Numbered from the stretch's first letter, positions 1 through 6,617 are shown. The stretch: DNA of 10,720 nucleotides from Flavobacteriaceae bacterium UBA1115 (GCA_002313325.1 DCBE01000008.1:1-10720); one strand, 5' to 3'. The notes: a model not told the origin generated them from the letters alone. A program made the numbers and translations.

Positions 1-23
1 TCTACCAGCTGAGCTACCAAGTC
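1..23 (-). tRNA. 5' part of a tRNA gene, cut by the window edge
   Basis: Read on the minus strand, these 23 bases have the layout of a tRNA 5' end. There is a 7-base acceptor strand (GACTTGG), T8 and A9, the D-stem strand GCTC, then A14, G18, G19 and A21 in their invariant places, followed by the start of the second D-stem strand. The anticodon, T-arm and 3' acceptor strand lie outside the window, so the amino acid cannot be assigned. A well-formed promoter lies directly upstream (38-69). Confidence 0.85.
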
Positions 24-37
24 AAAATTTGAAGGTG

Positions 38-69
38 CAAATATAGGCGCATTTTGACGATTATTCAAA
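38..69 (-). promoter_or_regulatory. Bacteroidota-type promoter for the tRNA gene
   Basis: On the minus strand, TTTG (69-66) is followed after 20 nt by TATATTTG (45-38). This matches the Bacteroidota consensus TTG-N17-23-TAnnTTTG. Transcription would start near position 33, about 10 nt before the tRNA 5' end. It is one of the two best matches in the window. Confidence 0.75.
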
Positions 70-82
70 GATTAAATTACCC

Positions 83-90
83 TAAATTTG
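83..90 (+). promoter_or_regulatory. -7 element for aroK
   Basis: TAAATTTG fits the TAnnTTTG consensus and lies 22 nt upstream of the aroK ATG at 112, which implies a short 5' UTR of about 17 nt. The nearest upstream TTG (54-56) is 26 nt away, somewhat beyond the usual spacing, so the -33 part is weak. The TTG that could open the reading frame further upstream (88-90) lies inside this element, which argues against its use as a start codon. Confidence 0.55.
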
Positions 91-111
91 CAACCTGCAA
101 TACTTTTAAAT

Positions 112-651
112 ATGGTAACTTCTTTTTCTAACCCTAACGCAATCATATTAATAGGATATATGGGCAGCGGCAAGTCTACGGTTGGTCGTATGCTTGCACA
201 AAAACACAATCTCTTGTTTGAAGACCTAGACGATGTGATTGCCCATGATGCAGCTGCTTCAATTACTGAACTGTTCATTGAAAAGGGCGCCAAATCTTTT
301 CGGGAATTGGAACATCTAACACTAACAAAAGTACTTAATAATGCTGCTAATAAGGTCATTTCATTGGGCGGTGGCGCTCCTTGTTATTACGATAATATGG
401 CACTTGTTGCAACTACTACTCCGCATGTTTTTTATCTAAATGCATCACATAAGACGTTAGCGCAACGACTTTTTCCTGAAAGAAGGGGACGTCCTTTAAT
501 TGCACATGCCGAGACGGAGGAAGACTTGCAATCGTTTATTGCCAAGCATTTGTTTGAGCGTCAAAGTTTTTACAGGCAAGCAAATCACATTATTTCAGCA
601 GACAACAAATCTATTGAAACGTTAGTGGCAGAAGTTGGAAAATTAATCTAG
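112..651 (+). CDS. aroK: Shikimate kinase
   Basis: This enzyme phosphorylates shikimate to shikimate 3-phosphate with ATP, the fifth step of the chorismate pathway, in the cytoplasm. The 179-residue product has the usual family length. Visible motifs are the P-loop GYMGSGKS (15-22), FEDLD (36-40, with D40 as the likely shikimate-binding Asp), FRELE (63-67, with the substrate Arg R64), the glycine-rich SLGGGAP (84-90), the lid Arg in RGRPL (R127), and ERQSFY (149-154) with the base-binding-region Arg. ATG 112 is chosen because it gives a standard N-terminus, and the upstream TTG is part of the promoter. The gene is divergent from the tRNA gene. Its last 9 nt overlap the 3' end of the leftward phosphoribosyltransferase gene, so no separate terminator fits between them. 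Confidence 0.95.
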   Translation: MVTSFSNPNAIILIGYMGSGKSTVGRMLAQKHNLLFEDLDDVIAHDAAASITELFIEKGAKSFRELEHLTLTKVLNNAANKVISLGGGAPCYYDNMALVATTTPHVFYLNASHKTLAQRLFPERRGRPLIAHAETEEDLQSFIAKHLFERQSFYRQANHIISADNKSIETLVAEVGKLI

Positions 652-1137
652 CACGGCAGTAAATCCGTTGGGACCCACACGAACAGCCACATTCTCGTTT
701 ATAGAAGTTGACAGTGATACCCCTTTGAAGTCGGCTTTAATGGGAAATTTCTTGTGGTTTCTGTCAAGCAATACAGCTGTTTTACACTGTTTAAGCGGCA
801 CGCTTAAAAAATGTCTCACGGCGTATATTAAGGTTGTTCCTGTGTGAAGCACGTCATCGACCAGCACAACTGATTTGTTTGTGTAATCTTTTGCAGGAAG
901 TGTGGTCTGAATAGGATTAAGCGGATTTTTTTTATCTATTTTGATCTCACAGCTTAAAATTTTTTTTGAAGAATTGGCTTTTAGGTGGTGGACAATACGT
1001 TCAGCTACCGCATAACCATTGGCAATGATACCAGCAATTATGATGGTTTGGTTTTCGCCATTGGCTTCAAGAATTTGATAAGCGATGCGTTCCAGCTTGT
1101 GCTCAATTTCTTTCGGTGTCAAAATGATTTCACTCAT
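643..1137 (-). CDS. PyrR-like phosphoribosyltransferase
   Basis: This is a type I phosphoribosyltransferase-fold protein of 164 residues. The PRPP-binding signature VLVDDVLHTGTT lies at about 91-102, with the acidic pair D94/D95 and the T99-G100 phosphate loop. An N-terminal segment with IIAGIIANGYAVAERI (33-48) matches the PyrR/hypoxanthine-PRTase group. PyrR proteins bind pyr mRNA or have uracil phosphoribosyltransferase activity, but no pyrimidine gene is nearby, so substrate and role stay open. ATG 1137 (MSEIIL) is preferred to ATG 1152 (MYFCAM) because family members usually begin close to this point. The gene follows the S4-domain gene in the same direction after a 23-nt gap, so co-transcription is likely. 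A possible internal -7 element (1142-1149) could also drive it alone. Its 3' end overlaps aroK by 9 nt. Confidence 0.85.
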   Translation of the reverse strand: MSEIILTPKEIEHKLERIAYQILEANGENQTIIIAGIIANGYAVAERIVHHLKANSSKKILSCEIKIDKKNPLNPIQTTLPAKDYTNKSVVLVDDVLHTGTTLIYAVRHFLSVPLKQCKTAVLLDRNHKKFPIKADFKGVSLSTSINENVAVRVGPNGFTAVLD

Positions 1138-1141
1138 AGCA

Positions 1142-1149
1142 CAAAAATA
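1142..1149 (-). promoter_or_regulatory. Possible internal -7 element before the phosphoribosyltransferase
   Basis: On the minus strand TATTTTTG fits TAnnTTTG and ends 5 nt before ATG 1137, so transcription would begin at or beside the start codon. No TTG sits at the expected -33 distance. If the element is used, the longer start at 1152 would be excluded. Confidence 0.3.
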
Positions 1150-1160
1150 CATAATATACC

Positions 1161-1532
1161 TTAGGCATCATTATCTAAAAAGTCCTCGAGGTCTCTTCGG
1201 TCTTTTTTGCTCGGCCTGCCTGCGCCTTTGACTCTCGACAAGCGTTGATTTTCATCTACAGCATGCTTGAGATCCAATGCTTCTTTTGGGGTGATGTCTT
1301 TGCAATATTGGGTTACGAGTTTTGCGCCAACACGACTCTTTGGAATGTCTAACACATAGATTTCAATAGTGAGTTGTTGTCGTCGAACGCTAATTTTATC
1401 TGACAAATAAACCTCTCGTGAAGGTTTTGCGTTTTGGCCGCCAAGCTGTACATAGCCCTTTCTACAGGCCGTACTGGCTGCATTTCTTGACTTGTAATAG
1501 CGGACCGCCCAAAGATATTTGTCTATTCGCAT
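1161..1532 (-). CDS. S4-domain RNA-binding protein, Hsp15-like
   Basis: This 123-residue basic protein begins MRIDKYLWAVR and carries an S4 RNA-binding fold over about residues 1-60, with R16, R24, K25 and G26 in the typical binding helix-turn region. It ends in a charged tail (RPSKKDRRDLEDF). This is the layout of the Hsp15/HslR family. E. coli Hsp15 is 133 residues and binds free 50S subunits that still hold peptidyl-tRNA, helping to rescue them. The same role is likely here but not proven. ATG 1532 is the family start; the frame extends upstream only to a TTG at 1553. The gene is first in a leftward pair with the phosphoribosyltransferase and is divergent from the lipoprotein gene. Confidence 0.88.
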   Translation of the reverse strand: MRIDKYLWAVRYYKSRNAASTACRKGYVQLGGQNAKPSREVYLSDKISVRRQQLTIEIYVLDIPKSRVGAKLVTQYCKDITPKEALDLKHAVDENQRLSRVKGAGRPSKKDRRDLEDFLDNDA

Positions 1533-1550
1533 GTTTATAATATTGCTTCG

Positions 1551-1558
1551 CAATAATA
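1551..1558 (-). promoter_or_regulatory. Possible -7 element for the S4-domain gene
   Basis: On the minus strand TATTATTG differs from TAnnTTTG at one base and lies 19 nt upstream of ATG 1532. No TTG is present at the -33 spacing. It overlaps one arm of a small inverted repeat (1541-1546 with 1550-1555). Confidence 0.3.
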
Positions 1559-1561
1559 CAC

Positions 1562-1569
1562 TAAAATTG
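1562..1569 (+). promoter_or_regulatory. Possible -7 element for the FKBP lipoprotein gene
   Basis: TAAAATTG has one mismatch to TAnnTTTG and lies 25 nt upstream of ATG 1594. A TTG at 1543-1545 gives a 16-nt spacer, just below the usual 17-23. It lies back-to-back with the candidate S4-gene element. Confidence 0.35.
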
Positions 1570-1593
1570 TATCTTGCGCTTTAAATCTTATTG

Positions 1594-2478
1594 ATGAAAA
1601 TACTTAAACCTTTTTTTGGAATTGTATGCCTACTTGTATTTGCTACTGCTTGTGAAGAACAGCAGCGTGGTTTTATAGAGCCGCCTCGTGACTACCAAGC
1701 CCAACTCGCGGTCGATAACGACTCCTTACTTACCTTTATGCAAACACGCTTCTACAACTATGAAAAATATGCAACTGCTGCAACCAATGAGCAAGTAACA
1801 TTCACCATTGATACCATTAAAGGTGACAATGCAAATAAAATACCTTTGATTGACCAAGTTGAAGAACTCAATTGTAGAATTAAAGATAACGATGGTGCAT
1901 ACGTTGACCATACCGCCTATGTGCTCAAAATACGTGAAGGCATGGGAACTGCACCAACTTCTGCTGATAGCGTTTTTGTTGCTTATAAGGGAATGCTACT
2001 TAACCTAAATCGATTTGACGAAAGAACCAATCCTGTTTGGTTTGAGTCACTTTCTGTGGTAAAAGGCTTTAGCGCCCTAATGCCGTACATTAAAAGTGCA
2101 GCTCCTCCGACCATTAATTCAGATGGTACCTATGCATTTGATGGCTTTGGCTCCGCTGCTATTTTTATACCCTCTGCCTTGGGGTATTACGACGATTCAA
2201 GAAGTGTTCCAGCTTACTCACCACTGATTTTTGCTGTAGATTTATTTACCTACAACACCACAGATCACGACGGAGATTCGGTGCCTACGCATGTCGAGGA
2301 CTTAAATGACGATAATTATTTTGATGAAGATACTGACAGCGATGGTCTTCCAAACTACCTTGACAATGATGATGACAACGATGGCACTATAACACGCGAC
2401 GAGTACGACGCTAATAACGATGGCATAGCCGATGATACGGATAATGACGGTACGCCAGATTACTTAGATAAAGACTAG
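1594..2478 (+). CDS. Lipoprotein with FKBP-type prolyl isomerase domain and Asp-rich Ca-binding-type tail
   Basis: The 294-residue protein starts with a lipoprotein signal peptide: K2/K5, a hydrophobic stretch at 7-19 and a lipobox FATAC with C20. It should therefore be lipid-anchored in the cell envelope. Residues of about 125-218 resemble an FKBP domain. Y131 in VAYKG, F141-D142, VVKGF (155-159), IPSALGYY (192-199) and PLIFAVDL (210-217) correspond to the FKBP12 pocket residues Y26, F36-D37, VIxGW, Y82 and F99. The pocket Trp is replaced by F159, so activity may be altered. Residues 224-294 carry repeated DxDxDG loops (DHDGD, DTDSDG, DDDNDG, NNDG, DTDNDG) of the thrombospondin-type-3 or EF-hand-like kind, suggesting Ca binding. 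ATG 1594 is preferred to the TTG three bases earlier. It is probably an extracytoplasmic folding factor; the client is unknown. Confidence 0.8.
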   Translation: MKILKPFFGIVCLLVFATACEEQQRGFIEPPRDYQAQLAVDNDSLLTFMQTRFYNYEKYATAATNEQVTFTIDTIKGDNANKIPLIDQVEELNCRIKDNDGAYVDHTAYVLKIREGMGTAPTSADSVFVAYKGMLLNLNRFDERTNPVWFESLSVVKGFSALMPYIKSAAPPTINSDGTYAFDGFGSAAIFIPSALGYYDDSRSVPAYSPLIFAVDLFTYNTTDHDGDSVPTHVEDLNDDNYFDEDTDSDGLPNYLDNDDDNDGTITRDEYDANNDGIADDTDNDGTPDYLDKD

Positions 2479-3434
2479 GCTTTCTTAGCCAAAACCTCTT
2501 TCGCTTTCCTCACAATAGCAGCAGCGTTTAGTCCGTATTTCTCCATGAGTTGCGCAGGCGTTCCAGATTCGCCAAAAGTATCTTGTGTGGCAACAAAAGC
2601 TTGTGGGGTGGGGTGCTGCTCTGCCAACACACGGGCAATGCTTTCTCCTAAACCTCCCAAGTAATTGTGCTCTTCACAACTTACCACTGCACCTGTTTTT
2701 TTTGCCGATTGCAAAATAAGGGCATCGTCCAACGGTTTGATGGTGTGTATGTTGATTACCTCAGCGCTAATGCCTTGGTTGTGTAGGCTTTTTGCTGACT
2801 CCAACGCCTCCCATACAAGGTGCCCCGTGGCCACAAGTGTTACATCAATACCTTCTTGAAGTAGTATTCCTTTTCCTATTTTAAAAGGCAAATCGTTAGT
2901 AAAATTAGGAACTGCAGGACGTCCAAAGCGCAAATAAACAGGCCCGTTGTGTGCGGCTATTGCATGTGTTGCTTTTCGTGTCTGCTCAAAGTCACAAGTA
3001 TTGATTACGGTCATGCCCGGAAGCATTTTCATCAATCCCAAGTCTTCTAGAATTTGGTGTGTAGCGCCATCTTCGCCAAGCGTGATACCAGCGTGTGAAG
3101 CACATATTTTTACATTTTTATGTGAATAGGCAATCGATTGACGGATTTGATCGTATACACGACCTGTTGAGAAGTTGGCAAAGGTTCCCGTAAACGGAAT
3201 TTTACCCCCAATAGTCATGCCTGCAGCAATACCCATCATATTGGCTTCTGCAATACCTATTTGGAAAAAACGTTCTGGGTGTGCATCTTTAAACGCATTC
3301 ATCTTTAACGAACCTGTAAGGTCAGCGCACAAAGCCACGACATTGTCGTTTAGATCGCCGTTTTCTGCCAAACCAACGCCAAATCCAGAGCGTGTATCAA
3401 TTTTTTCTGTATACGTATATTCTTTCAATCCCAT
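2475..3434 (-). CDS. Transketolase, C-terminal subunit
   Basis: This is the pyrimidine-binding and C-terminal half of a split transketolase (319 residues). Transketolase moves two-carbon ketol units between sugar phosphates in the non-oxidative pentose phosphate pathway. E63 in GIAEANMMG is the expected Glu that activates the thiamine pyrophosphate cofactor. SHAGITLGEDGATHQ (114-128) and VYLRFGRPAVP are typical of the family. The C-terminal domain contains the CEEHNYLGGLG segment. The start ATG follows the stop codon of the N-terminal subunit gene after one base (TAA-G-ATG), so translation is probably coupled and the subunits are made together. The TAG stop shares the palindrome CTAG with the stop codon of the convergent lipoprotein gene. 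1-Deoxyxylulose-5-phosphate synthase is unlikely because the two-gene layout and motifs fit split transketolases. Confidence 0.93.
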   Translation of the reverse strand: MGLKEYTYTEKIDTRSGFGVGLAENGDLNDNVVALCADLTGSLKMNAFKDAHPERFFQIGIAEANMMGIAAGMTIGGKIPFTGTFANFSTGRVYDQIRQSIAYSHKNVKICASHAGITLGEDGATHQILEDLGLMKMLPGMTVINTCDFEQTRKATHAIAAHNGPVYLRFGRPAVPNFTNDLPFKIGKGILLQEGIDVTLVATGHLVWEALESAKSLHNQGISAEVINIHTIKPLDDALILQSAKKTGAVVSCEEHNYLGGLGESIARVLAEQHPTPQAFVATQDTFGESGTPAQLMEKYGLNAAAIVRKAKEVLAKKA

Positions 3435-3435
3435 C

Positions 3436-4281
3436 TTAATAATCCCCTAAAGTTTCTTCGTTTTGCGCCAATCCTATGGCCAGTTGTTCGTCGTTTGGTG
3501 CTTTGCCGTGCCAAGCGTGGGTATGCATCATATAATCAACACCATTACCCATTACCGTGTGGAGTAAAATAGCAACAGGCTTTTGCTTGCCTGAGGCTGC
3601 CTTGGCTGCTTCAAATCCGGCTAAAATAGCTGCAACATCATTGCCTTTTTCAACATTGATTACGTTCCAACCAAAAGCTTCTAGTTTAGCACTAACGTCG
3701 CCAAGTGGCAAAACGTCATCCGTGCTTCCGTCAATTTGTTGTTTGTTGTAGTCAATGGTTGAAATAAGGTTGTCTATTCCCTTGCCAGCTGCATACATAA
3801 TGGCTTCCCAGTTTTGTCCTTCTTGAAGCTCACCATCCCCGTGTAGGCTATAGACCAAATACTTGTCATTATTGAGTTTTTTTGTTTCAGCAGCGCCTAT
3901 GGCAACAGACAGGCCTTGTCCAAGCGAACCAGAAGCAATACGTATTCCCGGAAGCCCTTCATGCGTAGTGGGATGTCCTTGTAAGCGGGAATTTAATTTT
4001 CTAAAGGTGGCAAGTTCTGAAACGGGGAAGAAGCCGCTTCGCGCCAACACGCTATAAAAAACAGGTGAAATGTGTCCGTTAGATAAAAAGAAGAGGTCTT
4101 CGTTTTTACCGTCCATGCTAAAGTCGGTCGAATAGTCCATAACATGTTGGTAGAGCGCAACAAAAAATTCAGCACAGCCCAACGATCCTCCGGGATGACC
4201 CGAGTTTACTTGGTGTACCATACGTAAGATATCACGGCGCACCTGTGGTAAAAGCGTTTGGATAGATTCAATGGATGCCAT
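3436..4281 (-). CDS. Transketolase, N-terminal (TPP-binding) subunit
   Basis: This is the thiamine-pyrophosphate-binding half of a split transketolase (281 residues), partner of the gene directly downstream. The N-terminal NSGHPGGSLG (26-35) holds the conserved catalytic-region His H29. LSNGH (66-70) and QGHPTTHEGLPG (101-112) are further substrate or cofactor segments. The TPP/Mg motif runs from G148-D149-G150 to N179. The two chains should assemble into an active enzyme equal to the usual single chain of about 650-680 residues. ATG 4281 starts MASIESIQTLL, normal for the family. It is the first gene of a two-gene leftward operon, divergent from tgt, with a good -7 element 15 nt upstream. 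Confidence 0.94.
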   Translation of the reverse strand: MASIESIQTLLPQVRRDILRMVHQVNSGHPGGSLGCAEFFVALYQHVMDYSTDFSMDGKNEDLFFLSNGHISPVFYSVLARSGFFPVSELATFRKLNSRLQGHPTTHEGLPGIRIASGSLGQGLSVAIGAAETKKLNNDKYLVYSLHGDGELQEGQNWEAIMYAAGKGIDNLISTIDYNKQQIDGSTDDVLPLGDVSAKLEAFGWNVINVEKGNDVAAILAGFEAAKAASGKQKPVAILLHTVMGNGVDYMMHTHAWHGKAPNDEQLAIGLAQNEETLGDY

Positions 4282-4295
4282 AAAATAAATTTTAT

Positions 4296-4303
4296 CAAAA
4301 ATA
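4296..4303 (-). promoter_or_regulatory. -7 element for the transketolase operon
   Basis: On the minus strand TATTTTTG matches TAnnTTTG and ends 15 nt before ATG 4281, giving a predicted 5' UTR of about 10 nt. No TTG occurs at the normal -33 distance. The rest of the 127-nt divergent region (4282-4408) is AT-rich, with no other signal that I could identify apart from the tgt element. Confidence 0.5.
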
Positions 4304-4396
4304 AAACTTCACTTCGAGCTAACACCATTATTTTCTCATTATTTCTACTAAAAAAATGAACAGCTATTAATAACTTACATGCAGCCTCGTGTTGTG

Positions 4397-4404
4397 TATA
4401 TTTG
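4397..4404 (+). promoter_or_regulatory. -7 element for the tgt operon, placed right at the start codon
   Basis: TATATTTG is an exact match to TAnnTTTG. Its last base is 5 nt before the GTG start codon of tgt, so transcription is expected to begin at or within a base or two of that codon. The mRNA would be leaderless or nearly so. A -33 TTG is not evident. Confidence 0.55.
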
Positions 4405-4408
4405 ACAG

Positions 4409-5539
4409 GTGAAATTTTCATTACTACAAATCGATACCGCTTCAAAAGCTAGGGCAGGGGAGCTCACTACCGACCACGGAAAAATAGCGACCCCTATTTT
4501 TATGCCTGTGGGAACAGCAGCCACCGTAAAGGGGGTACATCAACGCGATTTGGCAGTAGACATCAACCCCGATATTATCTTGTCCAACACATATCATTTA
4601 TACTTAAGGCCTTCCATGCCCATTTTAGAACAGGCAGGCGGTATTCATAAGTTTATGAACTGGGAACGCCCCATATTGACAGACAGCGGAGGGTATCAAG
4701 TATACTCATTAGCAGACAACCGCAAAATTAACGAGGAAGGTGTGACATTTAAATCGCATATTGACGGCTCCAAACATTTTTTTAGTCCAGAGCGGGCTAT
4801 GGATATCCAAAGAAGTATCGGAGCGGATATCATTATGGCGTTTGACGAATGTACGCCTTACCCGTGCCCCTATGATTATGCCAAAAACTCCATGCACCTC
4901 ACGCATCGTTGGCTTACCCGCTGTCAAGAGCACTTTGATAAAACAACACCTATATACGGATACAACCAAACGCTTTTTCCCATCGTGCAAGGAAGTGTGT
5001 ATACCGATTTACGCGTGCAGTCTGCCGAATTTATCGCAAGCACCAACGCACCAGGAAATGCTATCGGAGGCTTGTCGGTAGGAGAGCCAGCTGAGCAAAT
5101 GTATGCCATGGCTGATGCGGTTTGTGCCGTCTTGCCTGAAGACAAGCCGCGTTATTTGATGGGTGTTGGCACACCAATTAATATTTTGGAGAACATCGCC
5201 TTGGGCGTAGATATGTTTGATTGTGTCATGCCCTCAAGAAATGCGCGCAACGGTATGTTGTTTACTTCAGAAGGCAGCATCAACATCAAAAATAAAAAAT
5301 GGGAAAACGATTTTTCACCGATCGATCCCAAGGGTAGTAGTTTTGTTGACTTCGCATACAGCAAAGCTTATTTACGTCATTTATTTGTTGCTAAAGAGCT
5401 GTTGGGCAAGCAAATCGCCACCTTGCATAACCTCTCTTTCTATTTGTGGTTGGTAGGCCAAGCTAGAAAGCATATTTTAGCTGGAGATTATGCGTCTTGG
5501 AAAAACACCATGGTGCGTCAAATGGATAAGCGCTTGTAA
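4409..5539 (+). CDS. tgt: Queuine tRNA-ribosyltransferase (tRNA-guanine transglycosylase)
   Basis: The enzyme swaps the wobble guanine (G34) of GUN-anticodon tRNAs for the queuosine precursor preQ1. The 376-residue product has the usual length. D92 in TDSGGYQVYSL and D271 in GVDMFDCV match the two catalytic Asp residues of the Zymomonas enzyme, and PRYLMGVG and PSRNARNG are also conserved. The start is the GTG at 4409, giving M-K-F as in relatives; the only nearby upstream ATG (4379) runs into a stop. Odd point: the zinc-ligand CxCxxC that normally follows SPIDP is absent. The three Cys positions are G309, S311 and D314, although the fourth ligand, H340 in TLHNL, remains. It is the first gene of an operon with the LptF/LptG permease and the EamA transporter. 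Confidence 0.95.
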   Translation: MKFSLLQIDTASKARAGELTTDHGKIATPIFMPVGTAATVKGVHQRDLAVDINPDIILSNTYHLYLRPSMPILEQAGGIHKFMNWERPILTDSGGYQVYSLADNRKINEEGVTFKSHIDGSKHFFSPERAMDIQRSIGADIIMAFDECTPYPCPYDYAKNSMHLTHRWLTRCQEHFDKTTPIYGYNQTLFPIVQGSVYTDLRVQSAEFIASTNAPGNAIGGLSVGEPAEQMYAMADAVCAVLPEDKPRYLMGVGTPINILENIALGVDMFDCVMPSRNARNGMLFTSEGSINIKNKKWENDFSPIDPKGSSFVDFAYSKAYLRHLFVAKELLGKQIATLHNLSFYLWLVGQARKHILAGDYASWKNTMVRQMDKRL

Positions 5540-5540
5540 T

Positions 5541-6617
5541 ATGAAGTTGTTAGACCAATATATCATCAAGAAATACATCAGCACATTTTCAGTAATGTTG
5601 GTATTTTTTGTTCCTGTAAGTGTATTGGTTGATCTCTCTCAAAAAATTGATAAATTCAAAGAAAACGAACTCTCAACTGCTGAGATTTTAGTTCATTATT
5701 ACGATTTTGTATGGGTATTTGGTTACCAGCTATTTCCCATATTTTTGTTTTTGTCAGTGATATGGTTCACTTCAAAATTGGCAAGTAATACAGAAGTAAT
5801 TGCCGTGTTGAGTTCTGGGATTTCATTTTACAGATACCTGCGTCCTTTTCTTATTTCAGCATCGATCATTGCCGTACTAGCCTTTGGCGCTAGTATGTTT
5901 TGGGTACCCAATGCCAGTGAAAGCTTCAATAGCTTTAATTACGAATACATTAATAAAGGCAGAAAGGTGATGTTGACAGAGAATATTTACAATCAAATAG
6001 GCGATAACGATTTTATATATTTCAGTAATTATAACGCAAACCGACAGGTGGGGTATAATTTTACATGGGAGCATTTTGAGGACAACCAATTGGTATACAA
6101 GATAAAAGCCCAAAACATCCGATGGGTAGAAAAAGACAGCATTCACCGCCTGGCTCAATTTTTTCAGCGCACCATTAGAGACGATCGGGAAGTTATTCGA
6201 AAAGAGGCACGTCTTGATACTTTACTTGCATTGGATCTAAATGCCATGGTACCTGTTACCTACAAAGCACAAACACTCAATTTTTTTGAGCTAAACAAAT
6301 ACATTAAGCAAGAGCGTGAAAACGGAAGTCCGCTAATTAACAGCCATCTGTTGGTGCGTCACAAGCGGTGGTCAATTCCCATTTCTGCATTTATCCTAAC
6401 GCTGATTGCGGTGGCGGTAGCGTCTTTTAAAAAGCGTGGCGGTATGGGAATTAACTTGGCCATTGGCATTATACTGGCTTTCCTTTATATCTTTTTTGAC
6501 AAAATATTTGAAGTTATGGTTGAGAAATCAAACTTCATGCCTTGGTTAGCCGCATGGATTCCCAATGCCTTATTTGCTGTACTCTCTGTTTATTTATTGC
6601 GCTATGCGAAGAGATAA
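5541..6617 (+). CDS. LptF/LptG-family permease (LPS export ABC transporter)
   Basis: This 358-residue inner-membrane protein belongs to the YjgP/YjgQ family, which with LptB extracts lipopolysaccharide from the inner membrane and passes it to LptC and LptA. The layout is typical: three N-terminal membrane helices (about 12-32, 55-77, 98-121), a periplasmic beta-jellyroll domain (about 122-275) and three C-terminal helices (about 282-302, 308-330, 335-355). The cytoplasmic coupling segment with N83-T84-E85-V86-I87-A88 and S92-G93-I94 before TM3 is conserved. The sequence alone does not decide between LptF and LptG. ATG 5541 gives the family start MKLLDQYIIKKY and lies one base after the tgt stop, so translation is probably coupled; the longer frame into tgt is not credible. 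The last 14 nt overlap the EamA gene. Confidence 0.92.
   Translation: MKLLDQYIIKKYISTFSVMLVFFVPVSVLVDLSQKIDKFKENELSTAEILVHYYDFVWVFGYQLFPIFLFLSVIWFTSKLASNTEVIAVLSSGISFYRYLRPFLISASIIAVLAFGASMFWVPNASESFNSFNYEYINKGRKVMLTENIYNQIGDNDFIYFSNYNANRQVGYNFTWEHFEDNQLVYKIKAQNIRWVEKDSIHRLAQFFQRTIRDDREVIRKEARLDTLLALDLNAMVPVTYKAQTLNFFELNKYIKQERENGSPLINSHLLVRHKRWSIPISAFILTLIAVAVASFKKRGGMGINLAIGIILAFLYIFFDKIFEVMVEKSNFMPWLAAWIPNALFAVLSVYLLRYAKR

Noticed and set aside
1541..1555. 6-bp hairpin (TATTGC-TTC-GCAATA) upstream of the S4-domain gene
   Set aside because: It is short, AT-rich and overlaps the candidate promoter, so it is more likely chance than a terminator or riboswitch.
2281..2475. Apparent repeat array in the 3' part of the lipoprotein gene
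   Set aside because: The similarity comes from recurring Asp/Gly codons in the protein loops. The DNA units differ in length and sequence, so this is not a tandem DNA repeat or CRISPR.
3436..4281. Transketolase as a frameshifted single gene
   Set aside because: The two frames have proper start and stop codons, a 1-nt gap and complete domain boundaries. Two-gene transketolases are a known arrangement, so this is not a broken gene.
4282..4408. Possible preQ1 riboswitch upstream of tgt
   Set aside because: The predicted transcription start is at the tgt start codon, so the upstream sequence would not be in the mRNA. No preQ1-type structure was seen.
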